Source: Ottelia alismoides
Lineage: Eukaryota > Streptophyta > Magnoliopsida > Alismatales > Hydrocharitaceae
Direction: 5' to 3'
Length of the DNA: 64,000 bases
NCBI GenBank assembly: GCA_037367405.1
Contig: JAZKJV010006940.1
Span: 62,001-126,000, forward strand
The notes below the pieces were generated by a model. That model made no database searches. It was not told the DNA's origin and saw only the letters and a list, made by a program, of their open reading frames with translations. This document shows, in pieces, positions 9,713-22,000 of the stretch (position 1 is the first letter of the stretch; every line of letters starts with the position of its first letter). Both the position numbers and the translations under genes were made by a program.

Positions 9713-12700
9713 TTAAAAATCTGCATCTACAATATCAGTTGGATGTTCTTGCATTTCAGCTTGATATGCCTCGTTTATATTTAGTAACTCATTATCATCA
9801 TTGACATCAAAAAAATCTCTTGGTACTGTTCTCACCGGTATGATCCATCCATCATTGAAGTTGTCTGGAATATAAAAAACTTGTTCTACCTGACTGGCAA
9901 GTGTAAAAAGGCTCATTTGTTTGCAATTTTCCAGATTGTTTCAATGAAAAAATCCCATTTCTATCTCTTTGATATCCTATCCCCTCGCGACCGACTTCAA
10001 ACCAATTGCACATAAAAAGAACACATCGACATTCATGAGTAAAATTGATCTCTATTATGTCAAGTATTTCCCCATAATAGCCGTCTAAACCTGAAGGTAA
10101 ATCTATTTTTATTATAACACCCGACATTTGTGTCGATTTCATCTCATCGGCGGACTTTGTTTTAAATCGGTATCCATTCACAATATAACCCTTTAAGACA
10201 TAACTTGAGAATATGGTATGCATTCAAGAATGTTTAATGTTCCACCTATCATCTGTCGTTTCTCTTAAATGTCTCACACGTGAACGGAAACATTTAAGGA
10301 ATTCAGATTTATTATGTGTCTCATTAAATAATGAATTGTACTAATCAAAAAAATCGTCAATTTCTGACAACTGCATCAAGACATAGTAGTGTATGAGATC
10401 TCTATCCTCATCGGATCTTACGCGGTGGATACCACTGAATATATGCCTGCTACATGAATAAAAGACCCATAATTTAGATTCGTCCTCTTCCTCCACGACC
10501 TCGCCTTCATCATTTCATTCATAACGGTTGAAACGCATGCTTTCACCTTCTATATACATTTCACAGAAATTAATACACTCTTCACAAAGATAACCTTCAG
10601 CAATGCATCCTTCGGGTTGTGCCTTATTAAAGACCATATTTTTTAATTTTCGAAGGTATCTTTCTATTGGATACATCCAACGATATTGAACCGGCCCACC
10701 GATCCTTGCTTCACATGCTAGATGAACTATTAAATGAGCCATTACGTCAAAGAAGGCTGGTGGGAATATCTGCTCTAATTTGCATAATGTGATAACAATA
10801 TCTTCTTTAAGTCTTCTCAAGATCAACGGATCCAAAATCTTCGAACACAATAATCTAAAAAGGGATTTTATCAGTTGTGCCCCTCCGAGATATCGCAATA
10901 TCAGTTATGCCCCTATCTTTTTGGTAATATCAGTTGTGCCCCCAACTTCTTGCCAATATTTCACTTGTGCCCCTCAGAGGGGCATAACTGAAAAAAGATT
11001 ATTATCAGTTATGCCCCTCTGAGGGGCACAAGTGAAATATTGGCAAGAAGTCGGGGGCACAACTGATATTACCAAAAAGATAGGGGCATAACTGATATTG
11101 CAATATCTCGGAGGGGCACAACTGATAAAATCCCATCTAAAAAATCCACTCAATTCCGTTAATGATTGTAGGACAACGTCTTCAACAATCCTGCGAATAG
11201 CGAATGGGAGTAACACTTCCATGTAAACATGACAGTCATGACTTTTTAATCCAGTTATCTTACGTTCTCTTTCATTTACACACCTCGACAGCTGTGATGA
11301 GAACCCATCTGATACCTTCAAACTTTTAAGGAAGCTGAAAATTTTATCACGCTCAGCGTTAGATAATGTATATATTGCTGCAGGTATATTAATCCGCCCA
11401 TTGTCTAATTCAATTGGATGTAGTTCCTCACGTATTCCAAGTTGAACTAGTCTCGTCCTTACATTATCTTTAGATTGACCTGAAAGATCTAATATTCCCA
11501 AAATATTCTCCAAAACATTCTTCTCAATATGCACGACATCCAAATTATGACGAAGTTGTAAGTGTTTCCAGTATGGTAACTCTCTGAAAAAAATACTTTG
11601 TTTTTTTCCAACCACATGCTACACTTTTCTTCGTTGTCCGTCCTAAACAACTGCTTCGTACAAGTAATTGATGTTCCCAAATAATATTGCCATTCACACG
11701 AGCTATGTCAAGTCGTTGCCCATAAGGTGAGCCATCAAATTTCTTATTACTATCTCCCTTTGCTATCTATGCTTCGGTGGAAGGAATCGACGATGACCCA
11801 AATAGCAATGCTTCATACTGTCAGACAGTCATGTCGAATGTGTTTTTTCAAGACAGACAAGACAGGCGAGTTTTCCCTTAGTACTCCAACCAGACAAATT
11901 TGCGTACGCGGGAAAGTCATTTATAGTCCACAATAGTGCAGTTTGTAATTTAAATATCTCTTTCCTACATGCATCATATGTAGGTATTCCAATAGTTCAT
12001 AAGACTTTTAGTTCATCCATTAACGGTTCTAGCTACACATCAATTGCGTTGTCAGGACCTTTAGGACCAGGAATGAGTAGTGTCATCATCATAAATGATG
12101 AACTCATTGACATCCACGGTGGTAGATTGTAAACAATCAGAATCACATGCCAAATGCTGTAACTCAGACTCATATTACCAAACGGATTGAAACCATCTGA
12201 GGCTAATCCCAAATGAACATTTCTCTCATCACTAGAGAAATGGGGATATCTTTGATCAAATTTTATCCATTCTTCTGCATCGGATGGATGTCTCATAGCT
12301 CCATTAGCATCTCGTTTATTTGAACGAGAATGCCACGTCATCCACTTTGCAGTTTTTTCTGACATGAAGAGACGTTTCGGTCTTGGAATTAATGGGAAGT
12401 ATCGTAATATTTTCACCGACTTCTTCTTTCTCTTTAAATCATTTTTTCTTCTTTATACCTGTAAGCCTTACAATATGGACAAAGAACTAAATCCGAATTC
12501 TCTTCTCGAAAAAGCATAGAGTCATTAACACAAGCATCGATCTTCTCGTATTTCAGACCAAGCGATCAGAATCGTTGCTTCGCCTCTTTCCAATCCTTAG
12601 GATAATTCTGAGAATTATTCAATAACTTCCGTATTAAATCCAGCACATCTGTCATCATTGCAGCAGTTGATCCGTTCCTTACTTTCATCTTAAACAACTC

Positions 12701-13163
12701 TAATAAAAACTGCAAACGCGTCATTTTCACCCCAAGAGCCAATATATCTTCTTCATCTGGCAAACTGCTCGAGAACCTATCATCTAAACCAATGTCTTGT
12801 GCCTCAGGTCTTCTTAAATCGTCCATTAGTTCAAATAACTCGTGATCAATATTATTCAAGGTTTGTGTAGTGACTCCTGCATCTACGCTCATATCCTCAT
12901 CCATTCACAAATCTATACCCTCTCCATGTTCAGTCTAAATGGAGTAATGTAACCAAAATCCATTGAGTATAAGATGGTTATAAACTTCCTCTCTAACATC
13001 CCATTAAATATTCTTGCATCTCACACATGAACAATAAATCTTAAGACCACCAAATTTCTTATTAACTCTTTCTATTTGAAATGCCCAATCCAAGAACGCA
13101 ATCACTCCTCTCTTATATTGTTGAAAATCATCGTATCTCTTATCCATCCATGATTTATCCATT
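9713..13163 (-). pseudogene. CACTA TNP2-type transposase, disrupted
   Basis: Reading from 13163 downward, the N-terminal transposase-associated domain (MDKSWMDKRYDDFQQYKRG...YCSCVRC) is followed by an in-frame stop. A spacer-domain segment follows (12904-12566). The Transposase_21 core is at 12416-12033 (HPSDAEEWIKFDQRYPHF, LGLASDGFNPFGNM, IPGPKGPDNAIDV) and its C-terminal part at 11615-11150 (ELPYWKHLQLRHNLDVVHIE). A DUF4218 domain (HLIVHLACEARIGGPVQYRW) is split by the MITE at 10862-11134. A DUF4216-like domain lies at 10223-9713. In active CACTA elements this protein cuts the ends. The several stops and frame changes plus the MITE make it non-functional. Confidence 0.85.
10862..11134. mobile_element. 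Near-perfect palindromic MULE-type MITE
   Basis: The whole 273 bp is an inverted repeat with arms of about 125 bp beginning GGGATTTTATCAGTTGTGCC, with only a few mismatches and a short AT-rich centre. A perfect 9-bp target duplication, atctaaaaa (10853-10861 and 11135-11143), flanks it, as for Mutator-like elements. It interrupts the DUF4218 part of the CACTA transposase gene. A transcript across it would fold into a long hairpin. Confidence 0.9.
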
Positions 13164-13186
13164 TTACTGCACAATCAAAATAAAAT

Positions 13187-13500
13187 CCTATTATACACAA
13201 CAACATTACATCTATTATACACAACAACACATGTCATATTATAGACAACCCTATTAGATGTTCTAGATCTACTATACACAAGATCTATTTTACACAACCC
13301 TATTATACACAACAATATTACATCTATTATACACAACAACACATGTCATATTATACACAACCCTACTAGATGTTCTATATCTATTATACACAACCCTATT
13401 ATACAAAACAACATTACATCTATGATACACAACAACACATGTCATATTATACACAACCCTATTAGATGTTCTAGATCTACTATACACAAATCAAGCAACC
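13187..13500. repeat. Tandem repeat, about 95-115-bp units x 3
   Basis: Three imperfect units share the phrases 'ccctattatacacaacaa', 'acatgtcatattatacac' and 'ttagatgttctagatct'. They lie upstream of the transposase start, in the presumed promoter or leader of the CACTA genes, and do not code for protein. Confidence 0.75.
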
Positions 13501-13795
13501 CTAACATGTGGAAAAACCTATTATATTAAACAAATCAAGCAACCCTAACATATCATCAAAACAACTCATTCACATGGGGAAAAACATCCCTAACAAGATT
13601 ATCAAGTAAAATAAACAAGAATAAAAACAAAGGAGTGTTGATAGATACCGGAAATGGAGATTGACAAGGTCGGCAAGCACGAAGAAGCCGGAGGCGACGC
13701 CGTGGCAGCAGGGGCGACGGTGGGGCGGCGGCTTGAGTTGTGAAGAAGTGAATAGAAACACAAGTCGAAAGGGGTTTTTTCGATCTAACCAATGG

Positions 13796-14705
13796 GGACG
13801 GTCGTAACGACCATCCCCATTGGAGATGATCGGCGACAGTTCACTAAAGACCGTCTCCTTTGGAAGGCATAAGAGACGGTCTTCAGTAACCGTCCCCTTT
13901 GGTCAAGGCAGAGGGGACGGTCATTATTGACCGTCCCCTCTGGACGACCACTTTCATCCATGGACCGGAGGCGACGCCAACAGAAGCATTTTGGGGACGG
14001 TCAGAACCGTCCCCAAATGCCTTCCACAGGGAGGCGTATGGTCCAGTGGACTGGTCATGGCAGAGGGGACGGTCATTAATGATCGTCCCCTCTGGTAGAC
14101 CACTATGGTCCGTGGGACGGAGGCGACGCCAACAGAAGCATACTGGGGACGGTCAGAACCGTCCCCAAAGGCCTTCCACAGGGGGTCGTATGGTCCAGTC
14201 ACCTGGTAATGGCAGAGGGGACGGTCATTAATGACCATCCCCTCTGGTCGACCACTTTGATCCATTCGTCAGAGGCGACGCCAACAGAGGCGCAATGGGG
14301 ACGGTCAGAACCGTCCCCAAAGGCCTTCCAGAAGGGTGGAAATCGTCCAGTGGCCTGGTCATGGCAGAGGGGACGGTCACTAATGACCGTCCCCTCTGGT
14401 CGACAACTTTGGTACATTCGTCAGAGGCGACGCCAACAGAGGAACAATGGGGACGGTCAGAACCGTCCCCAAAGACCTTCCAGAAGGATGGACATCGTCC
14501 AGTGGCCTGGTCAAGGAAGAGGGGACGGTCATTAATGACCGTTCCTATTAAGTTATTACAAAAGGGACGATAATCCACATACCGTCTCCCAGTATGTGAT
14601 TATTGGGGACGGTTGTTTTGATGACCGTCCCTAAAAAGTGGCATTAGGGACGGTCAATTGAAAACCGTCGCTAGTTGTCGTCCCTAAATAGGGCAATTCC
14701 TGTAG
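13796..14705. repeat. CACTA subterminal repeats, right end
   Basis: Units of about 145 bp are repeated four times or more. Each has palindromes of the type GGGGACGGTC...GACCGTCCCC plus 'gaggcgacgccaacagaggc' and 'ccttccag' spacers. These are the right-end counterpart of the repeats at 7486-7800. Apparent open frames across them are by-products of the repeat. Confidence 0.85.
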
Positions 14706-14804
14706 TGTGTGTGCATCATGGACATTTTCTCTCCGTGATTTTTCTCTTCCAGTGCAGAGGATTTCCATATTAACCACCGTTCTTTGTGTATTTGTTGTTC
14801 TACA

Positions 14805-14816
14805 TGGTATCAGAGC
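14805..14816 (+). other. Copia primer binding site
   Basis: TGGTATCAGAGC directly follows the 5' LTR and is complementary to the 3' end of initiator tRNA-Met, the usual primer of plant copia elements. Its position defines the LTR end at 14804. Confidence 0.85.
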
Positions 14817-15559
14817 CTCGTTGATGCCTAGGATTGTGTATGCTAGTGCTTGAGATGCTGTAAATTGGTATCCATTGTATTGAATTTTTTTGTGGTCGAT
14901 TTTTTTTATTTATCTCATCGTCGGTCCACCATATCACGTTGCGACAACCATTCCGCAGTGTTGTGGAAATGCGGTGGATGTCTAAATCAACCTGCAGGAG
15001 GCTATTGTTGATGTTATGGTGTTGTTTAACATATAAAAATATCCAGCTCCATTGATATTGCGAGTTAAGCTCTCTGATTGTTGGGGGAACAACCCTTGGT
15101 GTGAGCTTTGTGCTCTTGAATGTTATTGTGGGCGCGTATTCCATTTCTTGGGAACATTTTCTGCCTCCTTTTGCAGGTTAAAGTCGGGTTGCGTATTGTT
15201 GTCCACCAAGTGTTCAACAAAATAACACAAAGATTTGGTACAATGTTGAAGGAGGCTGATGATGTTTGATATTATTAGGACTCATTCTAAAGGTCCTTTT
15301 GGAATCAGTTGAAAACTCACGTGCAGTCTTCCCTTGTTGGTTATGGTTGGATTGAAGGTTGGACTCCGTTGTGAATGGTATTGGACTCCAATTCTCATAT
15401 AGCTATTGTGCATCTCTTCTTATTGGGTTGCAAAGTACTACTATTGTTGATTCTCTTAGGCCTGCACTGACACTAGAGTGATTGTTTTAGACGTGGCGAT
15501 TTGCCTCTTGGTTTGTTCGTTCATTGACTGAATTGTTGCAGTAATCAAAAGTTATTTTT
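14817..15559 (+). other. Copia leader and gag remnant, not readable
   Basis: By position this should be the leader and gag region of the copia element. I could not recognise a gag domain or zinc knuckle in any frame; the sequence has many stops. Confidence 0.4.
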
Positions 15560-16182
15560 TTTGAGATTTCAAGGATATATTGGTGTATGTTTTCTCTCAT
15601 AGCATGTGATCCTAAACTTCAGTGGATATTTGATAACGGTGCCATTAATCATATGACGAGCGATCCAAAACTCTTTAGGGCCTATAAAATTAATCTCCGA
15701 TAAAGACCATGTAATCCTTGCTGATGGACCTCATGTCACAATATGGGGAAATGAAGTATTTTTCTTCTTGATAATTTTGCTACTCATAATGCACTTCATG
15801 TTCCAAACATGCCTCAAAATCTCATGTTTGTTAGCAATACAAAAAAGAATTAAACTGTGAACTTTCTTTTCTTCTGATCGTTGTATGATGCATGACTTGG
15901 TGACAGAAAAGAGAATTGGGATCGGCTTAATTTTTGAAGGTTTGTACTATCTACCAATTAAAATAACAACCATTCTAACTACTGCAATTCAAGGACGAAA
16001 GAACAAGAATGATTGTAAGCGTAAAGTCATTAAATCATAAAAATACCTTGGTCATCTTCCGTTCGGTTATCTCAAAGAATTGTTTCCTGTACTATTTGAA
16101 GACTTGAACTCTACGGACTTGGTATGTCACGTTTGTTTGAAGGCAAATCACACTCGTGTAACTTATCATGTTTTTGAGAGCA
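15560..16182 (+). pseudogene. Copia protease and GAG-pre-integrase remnant
   Basis: Translated pieces read WIFDNGAINHMTSDPKLF (protease region, normally D-S/T-G-A), then ILADGPHV. Near 16080-16180 comes a GAG-pre-integrase segment ending in VCLKANHTRVTYHVFESK. Several frameshifts and stops separate them. The reading breaks at the gypsy insertion and resumes at 41709 (TSELFELVLSDVSGPS). Confidence 0.75.
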
Positions 16183-16187
16183 AGACA

Positions 16188-18942
16188 TGTAACGCCCCAC
16201 CTCAGTAGGAGCGCATCTCAATGCCCATTCACAAAATTTACCCAACAACAATTGTAAACAACCTGCATGATAGACTATTCATACAAATTTGGCAAAAGAA
16301 GAAATATTCCATACATAGAGAAAAAGTTCACAACTTAAGATGACAATAAAAATTCAAGATCTTATTATTACATCACAAAAAAAGGTAAAAGTAGACTGCC
16401 CAACTAGGTAACAACCTCCGAAATGGTTCTCAACTGCTGCCAAAAACTCTCGCCTCGGTCTCCTGCTCAAGATTTCCTGTTGGATTTCCAAGAGGGTAAC
16501 TTATGAGTCAAATGACCCAGTAAGGATATAACAATAATTTATAAGTAAAAGCAAAATTCAGGTAGGCAATGCAAGTGCAGTAACTATAGGGGTATAAAGA
16601 AAATATTCTAAGGAACTCAAGTAAAAAAAAAGCCTCTAATTAAGTTACATGCAATGAGTAGATTTTTGACAATTTACACAATTAATCCACTTCTAAGTGC
16701 TTTGATCCGTAGCTTATTTACTTATTTATTTATTTATTTATTCCGGACTCACCCGTCAAAGGAGAAAGTCTACACTAGGAATGAAACCAGCATCGCTTTA
16801 TTCAAAGTGCAGACTAAGACCTTTGAGCAAGCGTGACCCTTAAGCTAGTCTGTAGATAGTACTCTAACACTCGAGACAAGAGGCATATAGCCCGAGAACC
16901 CATGATTCTGTCAATCGAGTCTGCCAGGGGAGTCTTGCTCGCCCCAAAACCAATAGTCACAAAACAGATCTGTATAGTGCGATGCACACGTGCATCCACC
17001 CAACTCTCCAGAGTACCTATCACCACCCCACTCTGTGATGCCCCTCGAGTGGGGCTGACTCACTATTGGCTCAGCCGGACTACAAGGGTGTGCACCCACC
17101 TTGTAGTTTTTTTTTATATATATATCCCTGCATGTATACTATATTTTACTCAACAGCAAGCTATCTTGGGTTTATGTGAAAACCATGTCATAAACCATCC
17201 CATTAAGATCACAATTCTAAAAAAAAAGGTACGATTGCACCACATTAGATTTTTGATGGGAACCTGACGATGTTAAGGGAGATGCTAGCACTGATAGTCA
17301 TATCAACCCATCAACTACAAGCTCAAAACTGTTGATCCAATTCCTCAAACCCCCAACATATACATTCCTCTATACTAAAGACAGGTTCGTGAACGGGGAC
17401 TACCAAGCATGATACGAAAGAAAAAGAAAAGATTAAGGTATAGAGTACAATAAAAAGAGACTATACTTTGTTTCGTAAATTTTATAAACTATATTATACA
17501 GACATCCAGTTCATGTTTTGTGACATTTATTTACGACAAAAGGGTAAATTGCGTAATACCTATTATTAAAAAGAAACCAATCCTATCATATAATACGAGC
17601 ATGAGAACTTTACATATTTTACTCTTACCTTAACAACAACAAAAATTATTGCGTAAAGTGCCCCATAAAAATTGTCATATAAAAGATATACCACTGATAT
17701 CAACATAGTTTATCTATATACAAACACCACAATATAAAACCTTACATTAGTTAGCTAAAGAGGCCTTTTATCGTTGGTTTATCCTATTGGTAGTCAAGGG
17801 TTACTTGATGGAGGTAATTAATTCCATAATGGAAGAATCAAGAATATACTCATGCATAGGGATCCGATCAATCATCTTGTCATATTGTGATAGTTTATTC
17901 CTAATAAAACCACCGGGATATGTTCCCATGCCCTAATATTGTTCCATACCCGATACAGAAGATACCGACAAGTTTTGATATACAAAACACGCATAGTCTC
18001 ATCTCCCTACAAAAGTCTTCACTTATCTATTATTTTTTTTTAAAAATAAAATTCCTATTGCCCCAACGACATACATGACATACCTTATGCACTGTATATG
18101 AAATCCTGATGTATGTAAACTACTGATAGATTTCCTCTCTCTCTCTCTCTCTTTTTTTTGATTGTGCAGTGTCGTGTCTAGTGTAGATATTATATCACAG
18201 GAGAAATAGTACAACCAATAGGAACGTCGTCTAAAACTAGGGTTTAATTAACACCACGCATGATTATACAACAACAAAAGGTTTTAATGATTCTGAAATA
18301 TAACTCCAAAAATAAATAAATCCATCATGATGTACCAACAGCAAAAGGAGATCCGGGTGGGATTGGATCAAAACAATTAAACATCCACCGAAACAACACT
18401 CTCCCTAATCGCAAAAGAAACGTAGAAGATCCGTTACCTAACGAGAACCTTCGATCCGTGCACGCGGTCAACGACTTAAAACTTGTGCGCCTTTCCCTTG
18501 CGACGACGTTCTTCTTCCTCTCCTTGTAATGAAACTCCGAAGCCTCGCAATTCGTCTACGGGGAGACACTCCTCCTCTTGACTCTCTAAGGGGGAAGAAG
18601 AAGAAGAAATCAACTTTGGAAGGAATCACAAGATGGAAAGAGATCAATAGGTACTTAAAGATCATTCAATGGGTGAAAAAGGAAACAAGGTTGTCAAAAA
18701 ATGAGGTAGAATATCCTCCAAAATATCTCCCCAACATGTATCATAAAACCAAAATCCGTGGGTAATATTTCCATAAAAGTCCCTGACTTTGGTTCACTAG
18801 AAAGGGCATAACTTCCTCATACGATCTCGGATTCGCGCATTCTTGGTCTCGTTGGAAAGCTTGCGACGAGACGCTTCTTTTGAGTATGATATTGTATATG
18901 TTTTAATATTTTGGAAAAAGCCAAAATTTTCGGGGTGTTACA
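16188..18942 (-). repeat. Chromovirus LTR1 (3' LTR of unit 1)
   Basis: The LTR is 2755 bp, TG...CA. It is the most divergent of the four, with private changes such as accagcatcg, ctgtatagtg, ttttataaac and ggaacgtcg where the other three agree. It has a (CT)8-9 microsatellite near 18132. Open frames within the LTRs recur in all copies but match nothing I know. Confidence 0.92.
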
Positions 18943-19056
18943 TCATAACAACCTTAAAAACAGTCTTGTCCTCGAGACTTAAGATGAATGGGATGTAACA
19001 TAACAACCTTAAAAGGTTGAGACCAATCGATTGGCTGCTAAAGATATAAGTAATAA

Positions 19057-22000
19057 TTAGAGATTACCTTCAAAAAGATGTGGGTAGTCCCGTCGCATAT
19101 CTGCCTCAGGCTCCCAAGTGGCCTCCTCGGAGTTATGTCGTTGCCAGAGGACCTTTACCAATGGTATCTCCTTATGCCTCAACCTCTTCACTGAGCGATC
19201 GATGATCCGGACTTGCTCCTCAGGGTAGCTTAGGTCTGTGTCCACCTGAAGATTATCGTAGCTGATCACGTGCGATGGGTCATGCACATATTTCCTTAGG
19301 TTGGAAATGTGAAAGACATCATGTACTCCTGACAGGTGAGGGGGAAGTGCCAACCTATAAGCAACACTGCCAATTCTGTCAAGGACCTCAAAAGGTCCAA
19401 CAAACCGTGGGGCTAACTTCCCTTTACTCCAAACCGTTGCACTCCCTTGGTTGGAGATACTCTCAGGAAGACGAAATCTCCAACTTCAAAGCTAAGATTG
19501 GTGCGTCGTTTATCACTGTAGCTCTTCTGTCTACTTTGTGCAGTAAGAAGCTTTTCCCGTGCTGTTTTAATGGCCTTAGTAGTTTCCTCCAAGTATTCCA
19601 CCTTATGCAGCTGGTTATGCCCGACCTCCCGCCAACTCAAAGGTGTAGTACATCGTCTCCCATATAATGCTTCAAAAGGGACCATGCCTATGCTGGCATG
19701 GTAACTGTTATTATACGTAAACTCTGCTAACGGCAAATGGTCCTTCCACGACCCGTTCCACTCCAGCACACATGCTCGAAGAAGATCCTCTAGTGTCTGA
19801 ATCGTCCTCTCAGATTGTCCGTCGGTCTGTGGATGGTAAGCAGAACTGAGACATAGTTGCACTTCTAAAGAAGTCATGAATTCCCTCCAGTAGTGAGAGG
19901 TAAACCTTGGATCACGATCAGATACAATCTGCTTCGGCAACCCATGAAGTCTGACAATCTCCTTAATAAAGATCACTGCAAGCTGTAAGGGAGTGCATGC
20001 CATACTCACAGGTATGAAATGTGTTGACTTAGTAAGCCTATCAACCACGACCCAAATGGCATCATGACTACTAGTGGTCTTAGGAAGACCCGTCTGAAAA
20101 TCCATAGATATACCCTCCCACTTCCACTCAGGAATTGGAAGGGACTGCAGAAGTCCAGGTGGCCGCTTATGCTCAGCCTTAATCTGTTGGCATGTCATAC
20201 ACCTTGCCACGAAGTCAGCCACATCTCTTCTCATTTGCTTCCACCAGAAATTTTTCTTTAAATCCTTATACATCTTGGTACCACCAGGATGTATCGATAA
20301 TCGAGAGCTATGTGCCTCATGCATGATCTCATTTTTTAGTTCTATATCTGCCGGAACACACAAACGGTTGCCATTTCATAGCACACCATCTTCATATGAA
20401 AAGCCAACCAAAATCCCTACAAGGGCCTTGTCCTTGAGCCTCTGTAGACTCTCATTTGCAAGCTGTCCTCGAATGATCCTCTCTACTAGTTCAGGACGGG
20501 AAGGGGAGGGAATTATAACCGTCTCTCGACTACTCTGGAAGGGGCGCCACTCACTAAAAGATGCGAGGAGGTCCCATGTCTTGAGCTGGGGATGGAATTC
20601 ACTCGAGCGTGGCCTACGACTAAGTGCATCTGGTACCACATTTGCCTTGCCAGGGTGATATGATATAGTGCATTCGTAATCCTTCAAGAGCTCCATCCAC
20701 CGTCGTTGCCTCATATTTAGCTCTTTCTGATCAAACAAATGCTTGACTCTTATGATCTGTGAAGATCTCGAAAGCCACCCCATATAGATAGTGCCTCCAC
20801 ATCTTGAGAGCAAAAACAACTGCTGCAAGCTCTATATCATGGGTTGGATAATTCTTCTCATGAGGCTTCAACTGGCGAGATGTATACGCAACAACTTTGC
20901 CATATTGCATCAGAACGACACCCAATCCATCTTTTGATGCATCAGTGTATACTGTGAATCCGTTAGTTCCTGATGGAATTACTAAGATGGGAGCTGTAGT
21001 AAGTTTATCCTTCAACGTCTGGAAGCTTTCTTCACACTTGTCTGTCCAAGTGCACATCGCCTCCTTCTTGGTTAGCTGAGTAAGGGGAAGGGCAATCTGA
21101 GAAAACCCCTTCACGAATCTTCTATAATATCCGGCTAAGCCAAGAAAACTACGGACCTCTGACACGTTCTTTGGTTGTACCCAGTTAAGAACCGCTTCAA
21201 TCTTTGCAGGATCCACAGCAACTCCTGCACCTGAGATGACGTGGCCCAAGAATGCCACTTGTCGAAGCCAGAACTCACACTTACTATACTTCGCATATAG
21301 CTTGTGTTTTCTCAGTGTCTCTAGCACCGTTTGTAAATGTATTCGGTGTTGTTCCTCATTGCTCGAGTAAATAAGGACATCATCAATGAAGACCACCACA
21401 AAGTTATCAAGAAATGGCCTGAACACCCGATTCATCATATCCATGAATGCAGCTGGGGCATTTGTCAGGCCAAAGGGCATTACCATGAACTCGTAATGTC
21501 CGTACCTGGTTCGAAATGCAGACTTAGGTATATCAACATCTTTAATTCGCAGCTGATGATAACCAGACCGAAGATCAATCTTGGAGAAGACAGATGACCC
21601 CTGTAATTGGTCAAAGAGGTCATCAATCCGCGGCAATGGATAACGATTCCTAATAGTCACCTTATTTAATTGCCGGTAATCTATACACATGCGCATAGAT
21701 CCATCCTTCTTTTTAACAAATAGGACCGGTGCCCCCCATGGAGATGTACTGGGGCGTATGAAGCCCTTCTCCAATAATTCCTGCAGCTGCACCTTAAGTT
21801 CTTTTAGTTCAGCTGGTGCCATCCGGTATGGCGCAATAGAAATTGGTTGAGTTCCCTGCATAAGAGTTATTTCAAACTCTACTTCCCTTTGTGGAGGAAG
21901 TCCATGCAATTCATCTGGAAAAATATCTGGAAAGTTATTAACAATTTCTACATTAGAAATCTCCTTGTGCTGCACTTGATCCCCAATGACATGGGCAATG

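Larger units (their letters stand above)
7049..14707 (-). mobile_element. CACTA (En/Spm) DNA transposon, degenerate
   Basis: The ends are CACTACAAGAAA (left) and CACTACAGGAAT (right, opposite strand), flanked by a perfect 3-bp duplication, TGT (7046-7048 and 14708-14710). Dense subterminal GGGGACGGTC/GACCGTCCCC repeats occupy both ends. The minus strand carries two typical genes: a TNP2-type transposase (13163-9713) and a second, TNPA/Transposase_24-like gene (9612-8052). Stops, frameshifts and a MITE insertion disrupt the transposase, so the element is probably inactive. Confidence 0.92.
6902..14804 (+). repeat. Copia 5' LTR, split by a CACTA element
   Basis: The LTR sequence is 6902-7048 plus 14711-14804 (about 241 bp). 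Insertion of the CACTA element at 7049-14707 duplicated the trinucleotide TGT. Matching phrases in the 3' LTR are 'ggaggatcc', 'catat(a/t)cgt', 'taaccaccgt' and 'ctttgtgt'. The 3' LTR is about 75 bp shorter because it lacks a segment between 'gataa' and 'ggtttcca'. Confidence 0.8.

Noticed and set aside
13899..14540. CRISPR-like regularly spaced repeats
   Set aside because: They are CACTA subterminal repeats with GGGGACGGTC palindromes in a plant transposon. There are no spacers of uniform size and no bacterial context.
16654..18765. Small open frames repeated in each LTR (60-121 codons)
   Set aside because: They recur in all four LTRs because the LTR is repeated. They resemble no known protein, and their ends vary with single indels between copies.
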